A stretch of DNA of 64,000 nt from Clostridia bacterium (GCA_017504655.1 JAFVQT010000028.1:47537-111536), one strand, 5' to 3'. Counted from the stretch's first letter, positions 18,225 to 27,967 are shown. The notes: generated by a model not told the origin, from the letters alone. Numbers and translations: made by a program.

Positions 18225-19492
18225 TTGATATTGTAAAATTATTAAAGGAAAACAGGGAAATAACTGATTTTAAGGTAAATTCGGTAGTATCTGAAAGCTA
18301 CGAAACGTTTTACGTTCGCGGTAAGCTCGAAACGGTAAGAGCAACCTCTACGGAGGATGCAACCGTTACCGTTTACGTAGACGGCGACGGAGTAAAGGGC
18401 GATTCTTCCTTCTCGGTTTATGCGTCGATGACTGAAGAAGAGGTGGCAAAAAAGATAGCTTCGGCATCAAAAAGAGCAAGGCTCGTTAAAAACAAGCCGT
18501 ACGATATACCTACGGGCGATAAGCTCGACGTTGTAATTGCTTCTAACTTTAAGGATTACGAGGTAAGCGAGCTTGCCAAAAGCATTGCAAATGCGGTTGA
18601 AAGGGCGGATTCTTACGAAAACGGCTCTATTAACGCCTTGGAGATATTCATTTACAAAGAGAAGATATCCGTCGTTAACAGCAGGGGGGTTGATAAATCT
18701 CAGGTTCGCTATCGCGCTATGATAGAGGCAATTCCTACCTGGACAGAAGACGGAGAGTCCGTTGAGCTTTACGAGGCTTATCATTTTACAGATTTCAACG
18801 CGGACGAAATCACTGCGGAAATCGATGAGAGAATGAGAGAGGTAAGAGATAGAAAAATTGCTGCTTTGCACGAGCCGTGTACGGCAAACGTCGTTTTACA
18901 CGCGAGAGAAATTTCTAATCTTATAGGCGAAATAACCGACAGCTTGAATTTTGTAACCGTATATTCGCACGCAAACGTATTTTCTAAGGGTGATGCAGTT
19001 CAAAAGGACAGGACGGGCGACCCAATAAGCGTTACTATGTGTCACGAAATAGAGGGTAGCAGATTTTCTGCCGTTTTCGACGGTGACGGCGTAACCTTAA
19101 AGGATAAAAATGTTATAGAAAACGGCGTTGCAACCGCTTATTACGGCTCGCACAGATTCGGCTCGTATTTGGGCGAAGAAGTAACGGGTGATTTAAGATG
19201 CGTTAGTCTTGCAAAGGGAACGCTTAGCGAAGAAGAGGTTTCAAAAGAGCCTTATTTTGAGTGCGTTTCACTCTCAGGCTTACAGCTTGACCTTTACAAC
19301 GATTACATAGGCGGAGAAATTCGTCTTGCATATTACTTTGACGGAGAGAAGAAAATTCCCGTAACGGGCATTTCAATGAGCGGAAAGCTCAGCGAGGTTT
19401 TAAATTCTATCCGTCTGTCAGAAAAAACGGTTGCAAAGGATAACTATAAGGGTCCTGCAATTGCTTTGCTTAAAAACCTTTCCATAATTTAA
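18221..19492 (+). CDS. pmbA: TldE/PmbA protease subunit
   Basis: The non-catalytic partner of TldD. 423 aa with the PmbA fold and no HExxxH motif; the corresponding region reads TVYSHANVFSKGDAVQKDR. The ATG overlaps the tldD stop. A terminator follows directly. Some families keep a single protein or two TldD-like copies; here the standard DE pair is present. Confidence 0.92.
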   Translation: MIDIVKLLKENREITDFKVNSVVSESYETFYVRGKLETVRATSTEDATVTVYVDGDGVKGDSSFSVYASMTEEEVAKKIASASKRARLVKNKPYDIPTGDKLDVVIASNFKDYEVSELAKSIANAVERADSYENGSINALEIFIYKEKISVVNSRGVDKSQVRYRAMIEAIPTWTEDGESVELYEAYHFTDFNADEITAEIDERMREVRDRKIAALHEPCTANVVLHAREISNLIGEITDSLNFVTVYSHANVFSKGDAVQKDRTGDPISVTMCHEIEGSRFSAVFDGDGVTLKDKNVIENGVATAYYGSHRFGSYLGEEVTGDLRCVSLAKGTLSEEEVSKEPYFECVSLSGLQLDLYNDYIGGEIRLAYYFDGEKKIPVTGISMSGKLSEVLNSIRLSEKTVAKDNYKGPAIALLKNLSII

Positions 19493-19495
19493 AGA

Positions 19496-19530
19496 TTAGG
19501 GTCTTGCGGTCGGCAAGACCCTTAATTATT
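19496..19530 (+). terminator. Terminator after tldE
   Basis: AGGGTCTTGC / GCAAGACCCT form a 10-bp stem with a 5-base loop, followed by TAATTATT. The tail is weak in T. Confidence 0.7.
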
Positions 19531-19561
19531 GCCGATTAATAGCGTAAAAATTTTTAAAGGG

Positions 19562-19589
19562 TTGACAAATGCGTCTTATATGCTATAAT
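19562..19589 (+). promoter_or_regulatory. Promoter of lipoprotein 1
   Basis: TTGACA (19562-19567), a 16-base spacer, TATAAT (19584-19589). Confidence 0.8.
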
Positions 19590-19620
19590 AATGCTATAGT
19601 AAAACCATTAAGGAGGTTTT

Positions 19621-20964
19621 ATGAAGAGGATTTTTATTGTTTTATTGGCTTTTGCGCTTGTGCTTTATGCGGTGGGCTGTAACGTTAATCCCGCTCAGTC
19701 GGAGCCTGACGAGCCACTTGTTGAAATGCAGGAAATCGAGCCTGCCGATACAGTTAATTTAAGTGACGAATTATCCGTTTTCAGCAAAATACTCGACAAT
19801 AATTATATCAACGCAGAGGCTAAAGTAAATTACGAGGGGCAAGATTACGGGGTTACCGTCAATGCAAAAAGGACTGAAAAGGGCTACGATGCAATCGTAA
19901 CTGTAGTGCAAGAGGCTACGGGTAGCATAGCAAAGATTTACTTCATAGGCGGTAAAGAGTATAGAGGCATTTCGGAAAACGGAGAGGAGTTCAGCTTTAT
20001 CAAAACCTCCGACATGTATTGGACGGACAGGGTGAGCTTGTGGAATAAGCAAATAAACGCTCAGCTTGAAACGAAAATTATTTATCACGTATTAAAGCCA
20101 ATCGTTCATAAATTCAAGGGGTTTGAGAATACTGCTATTAATTTAAACTACACCCAAACTGCAAACGGGCTTATAAAGCTGTTAAGTGAATACAGGACAA
20201 AAAGCATTTACGACTTTGTTGTGGGCGGGCTTATGGGTATTGACGTGTCAGACGTGGAGGCTAACGCAAAAATAAAAGAGGATATCTTGGCTTTTTGCTC
20301 GGGCAATCCGTCCGTGGCTGTTTTTATCGACAGAATAGAGGAGTATATAAACACAAATCTCGTCGGCGAGAATAAAATAAATATAAAGGAATATTTGAAT
20401 GCCTTTCAGCAGACGTCCGGCATCTCTACCGAGGAGCTGGTTGAGCTTTTAAGAGATCGTATGCCGTCCGTTGCGGATAATTTAAGAGCTGTTGAAGAGG
20501 GAGAAACCTTTTACGACTATTTGAGGAGCTATTTAAGAGTAATCTCGCTGAACGCCTTTGCGACTAACGTTTTAAAGACAGAAAAGACCTTCGTCGAGTA
20601 CGTAAGCGAGGCTATTGAAGAGAGCAAGGGTATAGAAACGGAGTACGCCATCAATTATTTTGTCAGCAAATACTTCGCGGGTATGACCGACGAAAACGGA
20701 GAGCTTGTGATAGGTGCGTACGTTGAAAACCTTTTGGTAAAGCAAATCGTGTTCACCGATATTTCAATGAGCTTCAATGCAGATGTGGACGCCGAAGGCA
20801 GACCGAGCAGAATATTAGCTTCCGCGAGCGTAAAATATGCGATGACAAAAAATAATGAAGCAGTTTTGATAAGCGAAAATATTTCAGTCGATGCAAGTAT
20901 AAATTACAGTAAAACCGACCTCGTTTTTGAAATTCCGCAAGAGGTTTTAGATAATTTGATATAA
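19621..20964 (+). CDS. Lipoprotein, paralog 1 of a lineage-specific family
   Basis: 447 aa. A type II signal peptide ends in the lipobox AVGC (Cys 20), so the mature protein is lipid-anchored on the outer face of the membrane. The acidic linker QSEPDEPLVE leads into a domain shared with the next two genes: VNLSDELSVFSKILDNNYI, then IYDFVVGGLMGIDVSD, FYDYLRSYLRVISL and the end motif LVFEIPQEVL. I recognise no known domain. AAGGAGG precedes the ATG. It has its own promoter, so each paralog can be expressed separately. Confidence 0.8.
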   Translation: MKRIFIVLLAFALVLYAVGCNVNPAQSEPDEPLVEMQEIEPADTVNLSDELSVFSKILDNNYINAEAKVNYEGQDYGVTVNAKRTEKGYDAIVTVVQEATGSIAKIYFIGGKEYRGISENGEEFSFIKTSDMYWTDRVSLWNKQINAQLETKIIYHVLKPIVHKFKGFENTAINLNYTQTANGLIKLLSEYRTKSIYDFVVGGLMGIDVSDVEANAKIKEDILAFCSGNPSVAVFIDRIEEYINTNLVGENKINIKEYLNAFQQTSGISTEELVELLRDRMPSVADNLRAVEEGETFYDYLRSYLRVISLNAFATNVLKTEKTFVEYVSEAIEESKGIETEYAINYFVSKYFAGMTDENGELVIGAYVENLLVKQIVFTDISMSFNADVDAEGRPSRILASASVKYAMTKNNEAVLISENISVDASINYSKTDLVFEIPQEVLDNLI

Positions 20965-21004
20965 AAATACGAAGACGTTTTGGAAAATAATTTTATAAAA
21001 GGTC

Positions 21005-21033
21005 TTGATTTTGTAAAAATTATGTGATATAAT
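21005..21033 (+). promoter_or_regulatory. Promoter of lipoprotein 2
   Basis: TTGATT (21005-21010), a 17-base spacer, TATAAT (21028-21033). The leader contains GCTAAGAAGCGG and ends in AAAGGAGA before the ATG. Confidence 0.75.
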
Positions 21034-21093
21034 GCTTGTCGCTAAGAAGCGGAGAAATCCGAAAAATATAAATTCTTAGAAAAGGAGAAAGAA

Positions 21094-22704
21094 ATGAAAA
21101 AGTTTTTAAACACGTTTTTACTTGTTGCAATGGCTTTTATTCTTGCATTTTCCGTTGTAGGATGTAAGAAGAAAAAGGGTGAAAGCACAGAGGAGAGTAA
21201 AAAGCCTGTAGTTGAAGAAAGCCTTCCGGAAATTACCAATCCTGTTATTCCCGCAGACGGCGTTGACGTTTCTTCGGCATTGGATTTATTGGCACCCGTT
21301 CTCGGTAATGCATATACTACTATCAGATTAGACGCTGATATCAACGCAACCGTAAACTCTGAAACGGTAACAATGGCTGTAGACGGCGTTGCTTACATCA
21401 AAATGACCGGTAAGGGCTACGATGCAGTAGCTGAATTTTCCGCTCAGGTTTCCGAGTCCGGATATAACGACGAAATGTCTGCAAAGCTTTGGTTCGTTGA
21501 CGGAACAGCTGCTTTTGGAGTTTCCTACAGCGGTGAACCTATGCAGTATTCAAAGATTACGGTCGGCAACGTTAACGATTTACTTACTCAGGTTAACATG
21601 ATGATTGCTCAGCAACCGGAGTTGAAGGCACAGTACGAACAGATTATGCCTGTTGTCGAACAGGTTATAGCAACTATCCAGGAAGAAGGTAATAAGCTTG
21701 AGGCAGTGGATGAAACTATCGACTACAAGGCTATATACGACCAAGTAGTCGGTCATATCGTTGCTAACAAGAATATGAATATGTACGATTGGGCGTTAAC
21801 GTACGTTTTAGGCGTTGATGCAACCGATTCACAAGCCGTTATCGCTTTTGAAAACAGCGTATTGGCAATCGGTCAGGAAAATCCTTCCCTTGCAACCGTT
21901 CTCGACAGATTGGTAGCATTGGTAAATTCCAAATTGCCTGCAGACAGCCAAATCTCTCTCAAGGCTATCGTAGATGAGATTCAGTCACTTACAGGCTTGA
22001 CTACTGCAGAAATCGTTCAGATGTTCAACGAATATATGTACGGAGAAGAGGTTTATAACCCTGCTACTCAAGAATACGTTATAGTGGTAAATCCGGACTT
22101 AGCTCTTCCTGCTCCGGAAGCAGGCGTAACCCTTTACGACTACGTATACGCTCTTTTAAATACTCAAAGCTTAAGCACCGCCTTAGAAGAAATGGGATAT
22201 GATTCATTCCAGGAGCTTTGCGAGGAGGCTAAGCTTGAAATGCAAAGCGCAACGCTCGGCGATATTGTAAACGAGGGTATAAATGCTTATTTGTCCTATA
22301 TGGGTTATTCAAGTGACGGTCAGTGGCAATACGTATACACCCCGGGTGAAGGATATTACGATTACGATTCTTACTACGACGCGTATACCTACGTAGGTTA
22401 CGGCGGTGATTATTCTGAGGTTTACGTTCCGGTTGATTACATTTCACTCATCGAGTCTATGAATATTTCAATCGGCAGTATGTCTTTAAATCTTAAGTTC
22501 ACTCCGGATGCTAAGGGCAGACCTACCTTATTGTCTTACACCGTAGCCGGCAACATGGCTTTAGCTTACGGCGGAACCAACTACACCGTTTCTGAGAACG
22601 GAACGGTTAAGTTGACCTTCTCATACACCAAGCCGTCAATTTCGTTTGCAATTCCTTCAGACGTTTTAGCTCAGGCTGTTGATATGGCAAATCCTGCATG
22701 TTAA
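21094..22704 (+). CDS. Lipoprotein, paralog 2
   Basis: 536 aa with lipobox VVGC and the sorting-tolerant stretch KKKKGESTEE directly after the Cys; paralog 4 at 60.8 kb has nearly the same stretch. It shares with paralogs 1 and 3 VSSALDLLAPVLGNAY, MYDWALTYVLGVDATD, LYDYVYALLNTQSL and ISFAIPSDVL. A Tyr/Asp/Gly-rich insertion (GEGYYDYDSYYDAYTYVGY) near residues 415-435 is unique to this copy. Exported, function unknown. Bounded by its own promoter and terminator. Confidence 0.8.
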   Translation: MKKFLNTFLLVAMAFILAFSVVGCKKKKGESTEESKKPVVEESLPEITNPVIPADGVDVSSALDLLAPVLGNAYTTIRLDADINATVNSETVTMAVDGVAYIKMTGKGYDAVAEFSAQVSESGYNDEMSAKLWFVDGTAAFGVSYSGEPMQYSKITVGNVNDLLTQVNMMIAQQPELKAQYEQIMPVVEQVIATIQEEGNKLEAVDETIDYKAIYDQVVGHIVANKNMNMYDWALTYVLGVDATDSQAVIAFENSVLAIGQENPSLATVLDRLVALVNSKLPADSQISLKAIVDEIQSLTGLTTAEIVQMFNEYMYGEEVYNPATQEYVIVVNPDLALPAPEAGVTLYDYVYALLNTQSLSTALEEMGYDSFQELCEEAKLEMQSATLGDIVNEGINAYLSYMGYSSDGQWQYVYTPGEGYYDYDSYYDAYTYVGYGGDYSEVYVPVDYISLIESMNISIGSMSLNLKFTPDAKGRPTLLSYTVAGNMALAYGGTNYTVSENGTVKLTFSYTKPSISFAIPSDVLAQAVDMANPAC

Positions 22705-22726
22705 TGCAAAATTAACCTAAACGGTT

Positions 22727-22757
22727 TACCCCGAGGCGCAACGCCTCGGGGTTTTTT
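22727..22757 (+). terminator. Terminator after lipoprotein 2
   Basis: CCCCGAGGCG-CAA-CGCCTCGGGG followed by six T. A perfect 10-bp stem. Confidence 0.95.
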
Positions 22758-22778
22758 GTAGAATTTTAGAATTTCCTA

Positions 22779-22807
22779 TTGATTTTTCACCGCAACGGTG
22801 ATATAAT
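22779..22807 (+). promoter_or_regulatory. Promoter of lipoprotein 3 with palindromic spacer
   Basis: TTGATT (22779-22784), 17 bases, TATAAT (22802-22807). The spacer holds the perfect palindrome TCACCG-CAA-CGGTGA (22787-22801), a likely operator. The equivalent spacers of paralogs 1 and 2 lack it. Confidence 0.7.
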
Positions 22808-22835
22808 GGGTACACTAATTAATTGGAGGAATAAA

Positions 22836-24419
22836 ATGAAAGGTATTTTTTCAAAATTATTGCTCGTTATCTTAGCTATGGCCGTTGCAATGTTTGCAAT
22901 AAGCTGCAACAACGGTGGCGGAACGAGTGAATCTACAAGTGAATCTGAATCCGAATCTGTCGTAGAGAGCGTTTCGGTGCCTGAGGAGGTGCCAATCGTT
23001 GGCGCGGGCGAAAACGGAGAGGTTAATCTGGGTGACGCGCTCGACCTCTTGGCTCCCGTTTTGGATAACGATTACATAACCGTAAGCTTTACTATGGATT
23101 CGTCGTCAACGGCAAATCAGGTTAAGTTTGCTACACAAACTCAGGCTACGGCATACGTAAAGAGAACTCTCAGCGGTTACGACGTGATTGCAACGTTTGT
23201 TCAGATGGCAGAGACTCAGGAACAGATGTATCCTATAGCAACCGTGACCGTTTATTATGTAGACGGGCTCGCTGTATTTGGTGTAACCAGCTATAGCCAG
23301 CAAGGTGTTGTTGAAGAATGGAACAAGCTTGAAGCTGCTACCTTCAACGAGCTTATTAACGAGCTTAACCAAATGATAGCCGCAGACGAAGAGGCTTTGG
23401 CAGCCTATGGCGAGGTAATGAAGGCTGTACAGCAGCTTGAAATTATTTTAAGCGAGCAGGAAACCGCTAACGTTGATATTCCTATGAGCTTTAACCTCGC
23501 AGAGTACGCAAACGGTGCTTTAAGCTTTGTTTTGGCAAACAAGGATGACGATATGTACAGCTTCTTACTTGAAAACGTATACGGAGTAGACGTTGAAGAC
23601 CCCGATGCAGTTATAGAGTTTGAAGAGTCGTTTATGGCTATACTTCAGGCAAATCCAACAGTAGCAGCCGTTATAGACCAAGCTGTAGCTTCGCTTAACC
23701 AAACTATTATGGATAACGCGAGGGCAGATGCAGAAGAAGCCGGCGTCGAATTTGACGAGAGTGCCGTATTCCAGATTGACCTCGAGGCTTTATGCGGATT
23801 ATTGCAAGAGAAAACAGGCATGTCTACCGCAGATATTATAGCTTTGATCAAGAGTGAATTCCCTGAGCTTAGCGATTACTTAACCGATCCCGAAGAGGGC
23901 GAAGGATTATACGATTACATCTACGTACGCGCTCAGATGATAACTATAGACGACTTGGCTAAGCAAATCTCGGGTAAACCCGACGCAACTGCGCTTACCC
24001 TTTTGGGCGAAGTAAGAACCGAGCTTTTAGACATCACCTTAGGTGATCTTGTAAACGGTGTTTTGAACGCATGCTTTAATACTGTTGCTCCGGACGGAGA
24101 TGCATCTACCGGCGAGGTTACCGAGCTTGAGCCCATAGACTATGTTGCAATAGCAGAAGAGACTAACCTCTCTTTGCAGGCGTTGATCGTAGGCTTTACG
24201 TTCAGAACGGATGCTTACGGCAGACCAGTCGAGCTTAGCAGCAGCAACAGAGTTCAGGCATCGTATATCAATCCCGAAACCGGTCTTGATACCAATATAA
24301 TAACGGTAGAGGTTGAGAATTCTATAAGGCTTACCTTATCTTACGGTAAGATTTTAATTTCCTTTGAAATTCCTCAAGAGGTTTTAGACATTGCTGTAGA
24401 CGTAAAAACAGAGCAGTAA
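22836..24419 (+). CDS. Lipoprotein, paralog 3
   Basis: The frame is open from 22779, but that codon lies in the promoter. GGAGGA stands before ATG 22836, so I take that start, giving 527 aa. The signal peptide ends in lipobox AISC, followed by a Ser/Glu-rich linker (TSESTSESESES). It shares VNLGDALDLLAPVLDNDYI, MYSFLLENVYGVDVED, LYDYIYVRAQMITI and ISFEIPQEVL with its tandem neighbours. Predicted surface lipoprotein of unknown function; the repeated arrangement suggests recent duplication and divergence. Confidence 0.8.
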   Translation: MKGIFSKLLLVILAMAVAMFAISCNNGGGTSESTSESESESVVESVSVPEEVPIVGAGENGEVNLGDALDLLAPVLDNDYITVSFTMDSSSTANQVKFATQTQATAYVKRTLSGYDVIATFVQMAETQEQMYPIATVTVYYVDGLAVFGVTSYSQQGVVEEWNKLEAATFNELINELNQMIAADEEALAAYGEVMKAVQQLEIILSEQETANVDIPMSFNLAEYANGALSFVLANKDDDMYSFLLENVYGVDVEDPDAVIEFEESFMAILQANPTVAAVIDQAVASLNQTIMDNARADAEEAGVEFDESAVFQIDLEALCGLLQEKTGMSTADIIALIKSEFPELSDYLTDPEEGEGLYDYIYVRAQMITIDDLAKQISGKPDATALTLLGEVRTELLDITLGDLVNGVLNACFNTVAPDGDASTGEVTELEPIDYVAIAEETNLSLQALIVGFTFRTDAYGRPVELSSSNRVQASYINPETGLDTNIITVEVENSIRLTLSYGKILISFEIPQEVLDIAVDVKTEQ

Positions 24420-24430
24420 AGAGTAAAATT

Positions 24431-24465
24431 ACGGCGTGGCGAGTTAATCGCTGCGCCGTTTTTAT
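24431..24465 (+). terminator. Terminator after lipoprotein 3
   Basis: ACGGCGTGGCGA pairs with TCGCTGCGCCGT around GTTAA, followed by TTTTTATT. Confidence 0.85.
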
Positions 24466-24607
24466 TATTGCGTATGATAGGTTTTCTCTGAGGGGCAGAG
24501 GGTCAAATAAGCACTTATTATTAACATATATAAAGTAAAAACAATAGTATTTTGAATAAAAAATGTAAAAATGTTTAATAAAAGAGTAGTAAAGGTGTGA
24601 AAAACGG

Positions 24608-24636
24608 TTGACGAACACCTTTAAAAGTGTTAAAAT
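24608..24636 (+). promoter_or_regulatory. Promoter of the str operon
   Basis: TTGACG (24608-24613), a 17-base spacer, TAAAAT (24631-24636). A leader of about 125 bases follows before rpsL. Confidence 0.75.
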
Positions 24637-24642
24637 GTACGG

Positions 24643-24769
24643 GAAAATGGTATAAGTATGCTAAGGGAATATTACGCCCTTTTGCAAAAACAACCTTTTT
24701 AAACCAGCTTTCTTTAAACGGGTTAGGGTCCGTTTTCAGAATATTCCATTAAAATAAGGAGGTAACGAA
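24643..24769 (+). promoter_or_regulatory. Structured leader of rpsL
   Basis: GGAATATT (24666-24673) is complementary to AATATTCC (24740-24747), enclosing about 65 bases that include an AAACGG / CCGTTT hairpin (24716-24735). This could be a regulatory leader, but no known ribosomal-protein leader class is recognised. Confidence 0.4.
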
Positions 24770-25141
24770 ATGCCAACCATTAACCAGCTCATCAAGCAGG
24801 GAAGAGTTACGGCAAAGGAAAAGAGCAAGTCTCCAATCATGAACAGATGTCCTCAAAAAAGAGGCGTATGTCTTTCGGTTACTACTACTTCTCCCAAAAA
24901 GCCTAACTCAGCTTTACGTAAGATTGCGAGAGTACGTCTTACCAACAAGCAAGAAGGTACAGTGTATATCCCGGGTGAGGGACACAACCTTCAAGAGCAC
25001 AGCTCGGTTCTCATTCGCGGCGGCAGAGTAAGAGATTTGCCCGGTGTTAGATATCACATCATCCGTGGCGCACTCGATACTGCAGGCGTAGCAAAGAGAA
25101 GACAGGCAAGAAGTAAATACGGCGCAAAGCGTCCTAAATAA
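24770..25141 (+). CDS. rpsL: 30S ribosomal protein S12
   Basis: 123 aa, the normal length for S12, a component of the decoding centre. The family motifs [20 protein letters not shown] and [20 protein letters not shown] are present, including the Lys residues where streptomycin-resistance mutations arise; they appear wild type (TSPKKPNS and [10 protein letters not shown]). AAGGAGG precedes the ATG. It is the first gene of rpsL-rpsG-fusA-tuf. rpoBC is not upstream as it is in many Bacillota; a lipoprotein gene with its own terminator lies there instead. Confidence 0.98.
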   Translation: MPTINQLIKQGRVTAKEKSKSPIMNRCPQKRGVCLSVTTTSPKKPNSALRKIARVRLTNKQEGTVYIPGEGHNLQEHSSVLIRGGRVRDLPGVRYHIIRGALDTAGVAKRRQARSKYGAKRPK

Positions 25142-25326
25142 TTAGCTTTTTGCAACAAGTTTATTCACAAATCATTCCTACTTATGGCGGAAATTCTGAA
25201 ACGCCCGAAAAGTAGGCAGTACGACGTTTTGAACGTCGGAAGGTTCGCTCCCGTGGTGACGGTTTAAGAGCGATAGCTGTACCGGGTTTTAAAACCCTAT
25301 CAAAAATTTAAAGGAGGACATTTAAA
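25142..25326 (+). promoter_or_regulatory. Structured rpsL-rpsG intergenic RNA
   Basis: 185 bases, long for this junction. CCTACTT (25177-25183) pairs with AAGTAGG (25210-25216) over an inner GGCG/CGCC stem; GACGTTTTGAACGTC (25223-25237) is a hairpin; GCTC/GAGC pairing follows before AAAGGAGG. In E. coli, S7 represses by binding the rpsL-rpsG junction, so an S7 feedback site is the natural hypothesis. Confidence 0.5.
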
Positions 25327-25797
25327 ATGCCAAGAAGAGGTAACGTTCCTAAAAGAGACGTATTGCCCGATCCTATTTACGGTAACAAAGTACTTACTAA
25401 GCTTATCAACCAAGTAATGCTTGACGGTAAAAAGGGTACGGCGCAAACCATCGTTTACGACGCATTAGCTAAAGCACAGGAAAAGCTTGGTGCTGAACCG
25501 ATGGATATATTCAATCAAGCTATGAACAACGTAATGCCCCTTCTCGAAGTAAAAGCGAGAAGAGTTGGTGGTTCAAACTATCAAGTTCCCATTGAAATCA
25601 GACCTGAGAGAAGACAAACTCTTGCAATTCGTTGGATCGTAGCAAGCGCAAGAAAGAGAAGCGACAGAGAAATGAGCGGTAAGCTTGCAAGCGAGCTCAT
25701 GGACGCATACAACAATACCGGCGGCGCTGTTAAGAAAAAGGAAGACACGCATAGAATGGCTGAAGCAAATAAAGCATTTGCTCACTATCGTTGGTAA
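25327..25797 (+). CDS. rpsG: 30S ribosomal protein S7
   Basis: 156 aa, the usual bacterial length. S7 nucleates assembly of the 30S head by binding the 3' domain of 16S rRNA. It starts [20 protein letters not shown] and contains the conserved [20 protein letters not shown]. The Shine-Dalgarno AAGGAGG is strong. fusA follows after 12 bases. The upstream structured gap may be its translational operator. Confidence 0.98.
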   Translation: MPRRGNVPKRDVLPDPIYGNKVLTKLINQVMLDGKKGTAQTIVYDALAKAQEKLGAEPMDIFNQAMNNVMPLLEVKARRVGGSNYQVPIEIRPERRQTLAIRWIVASARKRSDREMSGKLASELMDAYNNTGGAVKKKEDTHRMAEANKAFAHYRW

Positions 25798-25809
25798 TAG
25801 GAGAAGGTT

Positions 25810-27897
25810 ATGCCAAGACAATTTGACTTACAACATACTAGAAATATTGGTATTATGGCGCATATCGACGCCGGTAAGACTACTACTACCGAAAGAATTC
25901 TTTTCTACACCGGTAAGACTCATAAGCTCGGTGAAACTCACGACGGTTCTGCAACTATGGACTGGATGGAGCAAGAAAAGGAAAGAGGTATTACCATTTG
26001 TTCAGCTGCAACCACTTGTATATGGAAAGGTAACAGAATAAACATCATCGATACCCCGGGTCACGTTGACTTCACCGTAGAGGTTGAAAGATCTCTCAGA
26101 GTATTAGACGGTGCTGTAGCTACCTTCTGTGCAAAGGGCGGTGTTGAGCCTCAATCTGAAACCGTTTGGAGACAGGCTGATAAGTATCACGTTCCCCGTA
26201 TTGCATACGTAAACAAGATGGATATCAACGGAGCAAACTTCGATAACGCTATCAACATGATGAAGGAAAGACTTAAGACAAACGCAATGCCTATCTGTCT
26301 TCCTATCGGTAAAGAGGATACCTTCTGCGGTATTATCGACCTTGTTGAAAATAACGCTATTGTCTATCATGACGATCTCGGTAAGGATTTCACGATATGT
26401 GATATTCCCGACGATTATAAAGAAGCAGCAGAGCTTGCAAGAATGAACCTTATGGAAGCATGTGCAGAGCAAGATGACGCTTTAATTGAGAAGTTCTTTG
26501 AAACGGGTGAAATTTCCGTTGAAGAAATGAAGGGCGCAATCAGAAAAGCTACGCTTGCAATGGCAATCACTCCCGTACTTTGCGGTTCTTCTTATAAAAA
26601 CAGAGGTGTTCAACACCTTCTCGATGCAATTATCGATTATCTTCCAAGTCCTATCGACGTTGACAACGTAAAGGGCGTTAACCCCGATACCGACGCAGAG
26701 GAAGAAAGAAAGACTTCAGACGAAGAGCATTTCGCAGGTCTTGCATTCAAGATGGTTGCTGACCCATTTGTTGGTAAGCTTGCTTACTTTAGAGCATATT
26801 CGGGAACCCTTACGTCAGGCTCTTACGTTTATAATTCTACTAAGGGTAAAAAGGAAAGAGTTGGCCGTATCCTTATGATGCACGCAAACCACAGAGAAGA
26901 AATCGAAGAGATTTATTCGGGTGATATTTGCGCAATGGTAGGCTTAAAGGATACCACTACGGGTGATACGCTTTGCGATCAGGATCACCCAATCATCTTA
27001 GAAAAGATGGAATTCCCTGAGCCTGTTATTCAAGTTGCTATCGAGCCTAAGACTAAAGCAGGACAAGAAAAGATGACCTTAGCTCTTTTAAAGCTCGCTG
27101 AAGAAGACCCAACCTTCAAGTTCTATACCGATAAAGAAACCGGACAAACCATCATCGCAGGTATGGGTGAGCTCCACCTCGAAATTATCGTAGACAGACT
27201 TCTTCGTGAATTCAAAGTAGAAGCTACCGTAGGTAGACCTCAAGTTTCTTACAAAGAAACGTTCAGAAAGACTGTTGATGCTGAAGGTATGTACAAGAGA
27301 CAGTCAGGCGGTAAAGGACAATACGGTCACTGTAAGGTTACCTTTGAGCCTTTAGAGCCGGGTTCGGGATTTGTATTTGAAGACGTAACCGTAGGTGGAT
27401 CTATTCCTAAGGAATATATCGAGCCTATCAGAAAGGGTATTGAAGAAGCATCTAAAAACGGTTTCCTTGCAGGCTACGAAATGGTAGACTTTAAGGCAAC
27501 TGTAAAAGACGGTTCTTACCACGAGGTTGACTCTTCTGAAATGGCGTTCAAGATTGCAGGTTCACTTGCATTCAAGGACGGTATGAAGAAGGCAAACCCA
27601 GTACTTTTAGAGCCTATCATGAAGGTAGAAATCGTAACCCCAGAAGATTACTTCGGTGACCTTATGGGTAACGTATCTTCCCGTCGCGGTACAATTTTAG
27701 GTACTGAAGACAGAAACGGTTCTAAGGTAATCGATTCTTACATTCCTCTTTCGGAAATGTTCGGTTACGCAACTGAGCTTCGTTCAAGAACTCAAGGTCG
27801 TGGTCAATTCACAATGCAGTTCGATCACTTTGACGAATGTCCTAAGTCAATCTCTGAAAAGATTATCGGACAAAGAGCTGTTAAAAACGACGACTAA
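25810..27897 (+). CDS. fusA: Elongation factor G
   Basis: 695 aa translocase GTPase. G1 is [13 protein letters not shown], the switch region is REGITI-like ([13 protein letters not shown]), G3 is DTPGHVDF, G4 is NKMD. Domains II-V follow to the C-terminus, with the conserved domain IV segment [17 protein letters not shown] lies just before the ATG, in the short gap after rpsG. It is the canonical translational EF-G rather than a tetracycline-protection paralog, judged by context and unbroken similarity. Confidence 0.98.
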   Translation: MPRQFDLQHTRNIGIMAHIDAGKTTTTERILFYTGKTHKLGETHDGSATMDWMEQEKERGITICSAATTCIWKGNRINIIDTPGHVDFTVEVERSLRVLDGAVATFCAKGGVEPQSETVWRQADKYHVPRIAYVNKMDINGANFDNAINMMKERLKTNAMPICLPIGKEDTFCGIIDLVENNAIVYHDDLGKDFTICDIPDDYKEAAELARMNLMEACAEQDDALIEKFFETGEISVEEMKGAIRKATLAMAITPVLCGSSYKNRGVQHLLDAIIDYLPSPIDVDNVKGVNPDTDAEEERKTSDEEHFAGLAFKMVADPFVGKLAYFRAYSGTLTSGSYVYNSTKGKKERVGRILMMHANHREEIEEIYSGDICAMVGLKDTTTGDTLCDQDHPIILEKMEFPEPVIQVAIEPKTKAGQEKMTLALLKLAEEDPTFKFYTDKETGQTIIAGMGELHLEIIVDRLLREFKVEATVGRPQVSYKETFRKTVDAEGMYKRQSGGKGQYGHCKVTFEPLEPGSGFVFEDVTVGGSIPKEYIEPIRKGIEEASKNGFLAGYEMVDFKATVKDGSYHEVDSSEMAFKIAGSLAFKDGMKKANPVLLEPIMKVEIVTPEDYFGDLMGNVSSRRGTILGTEDRNGSKVIDSYIPLSEMFGYATELRSRTQGRGQFTMQFDHFDECPKSISEKIIGQRAVKNDD

Positions 27898-27938
27898 TTA
27901 TATTATATAAGGCTATAAGCCGATTAAACGATTATTTT

Positions 27939-27967
27939 ACTGCCGTTTTCTAAACGGCAACGGCAGT
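27939..27967 (+). promoter_or_regulatory. Two mutually exclusive hairpins between fusA and tuf
   Basis: ACTGCCGTT (27939-27947) can pair with AACGGCAGT (27959-27967), or GCCGTTT can pair with AAACGGC in the inner part; both use the same bases. TATTTTAATA follows. It may be a partial terminator or an mRNA processing/attenuation site setting tuf levels. Confidence 0.5.

Noticed and set aside
16833..19492. TldD/TldE as part of a RiPP biosynthesis cluster
   Set aside because: No precursor peptide, radical SAM, YcaO or transporter gene is near; the pair is bounded by its own promoter and terminator.
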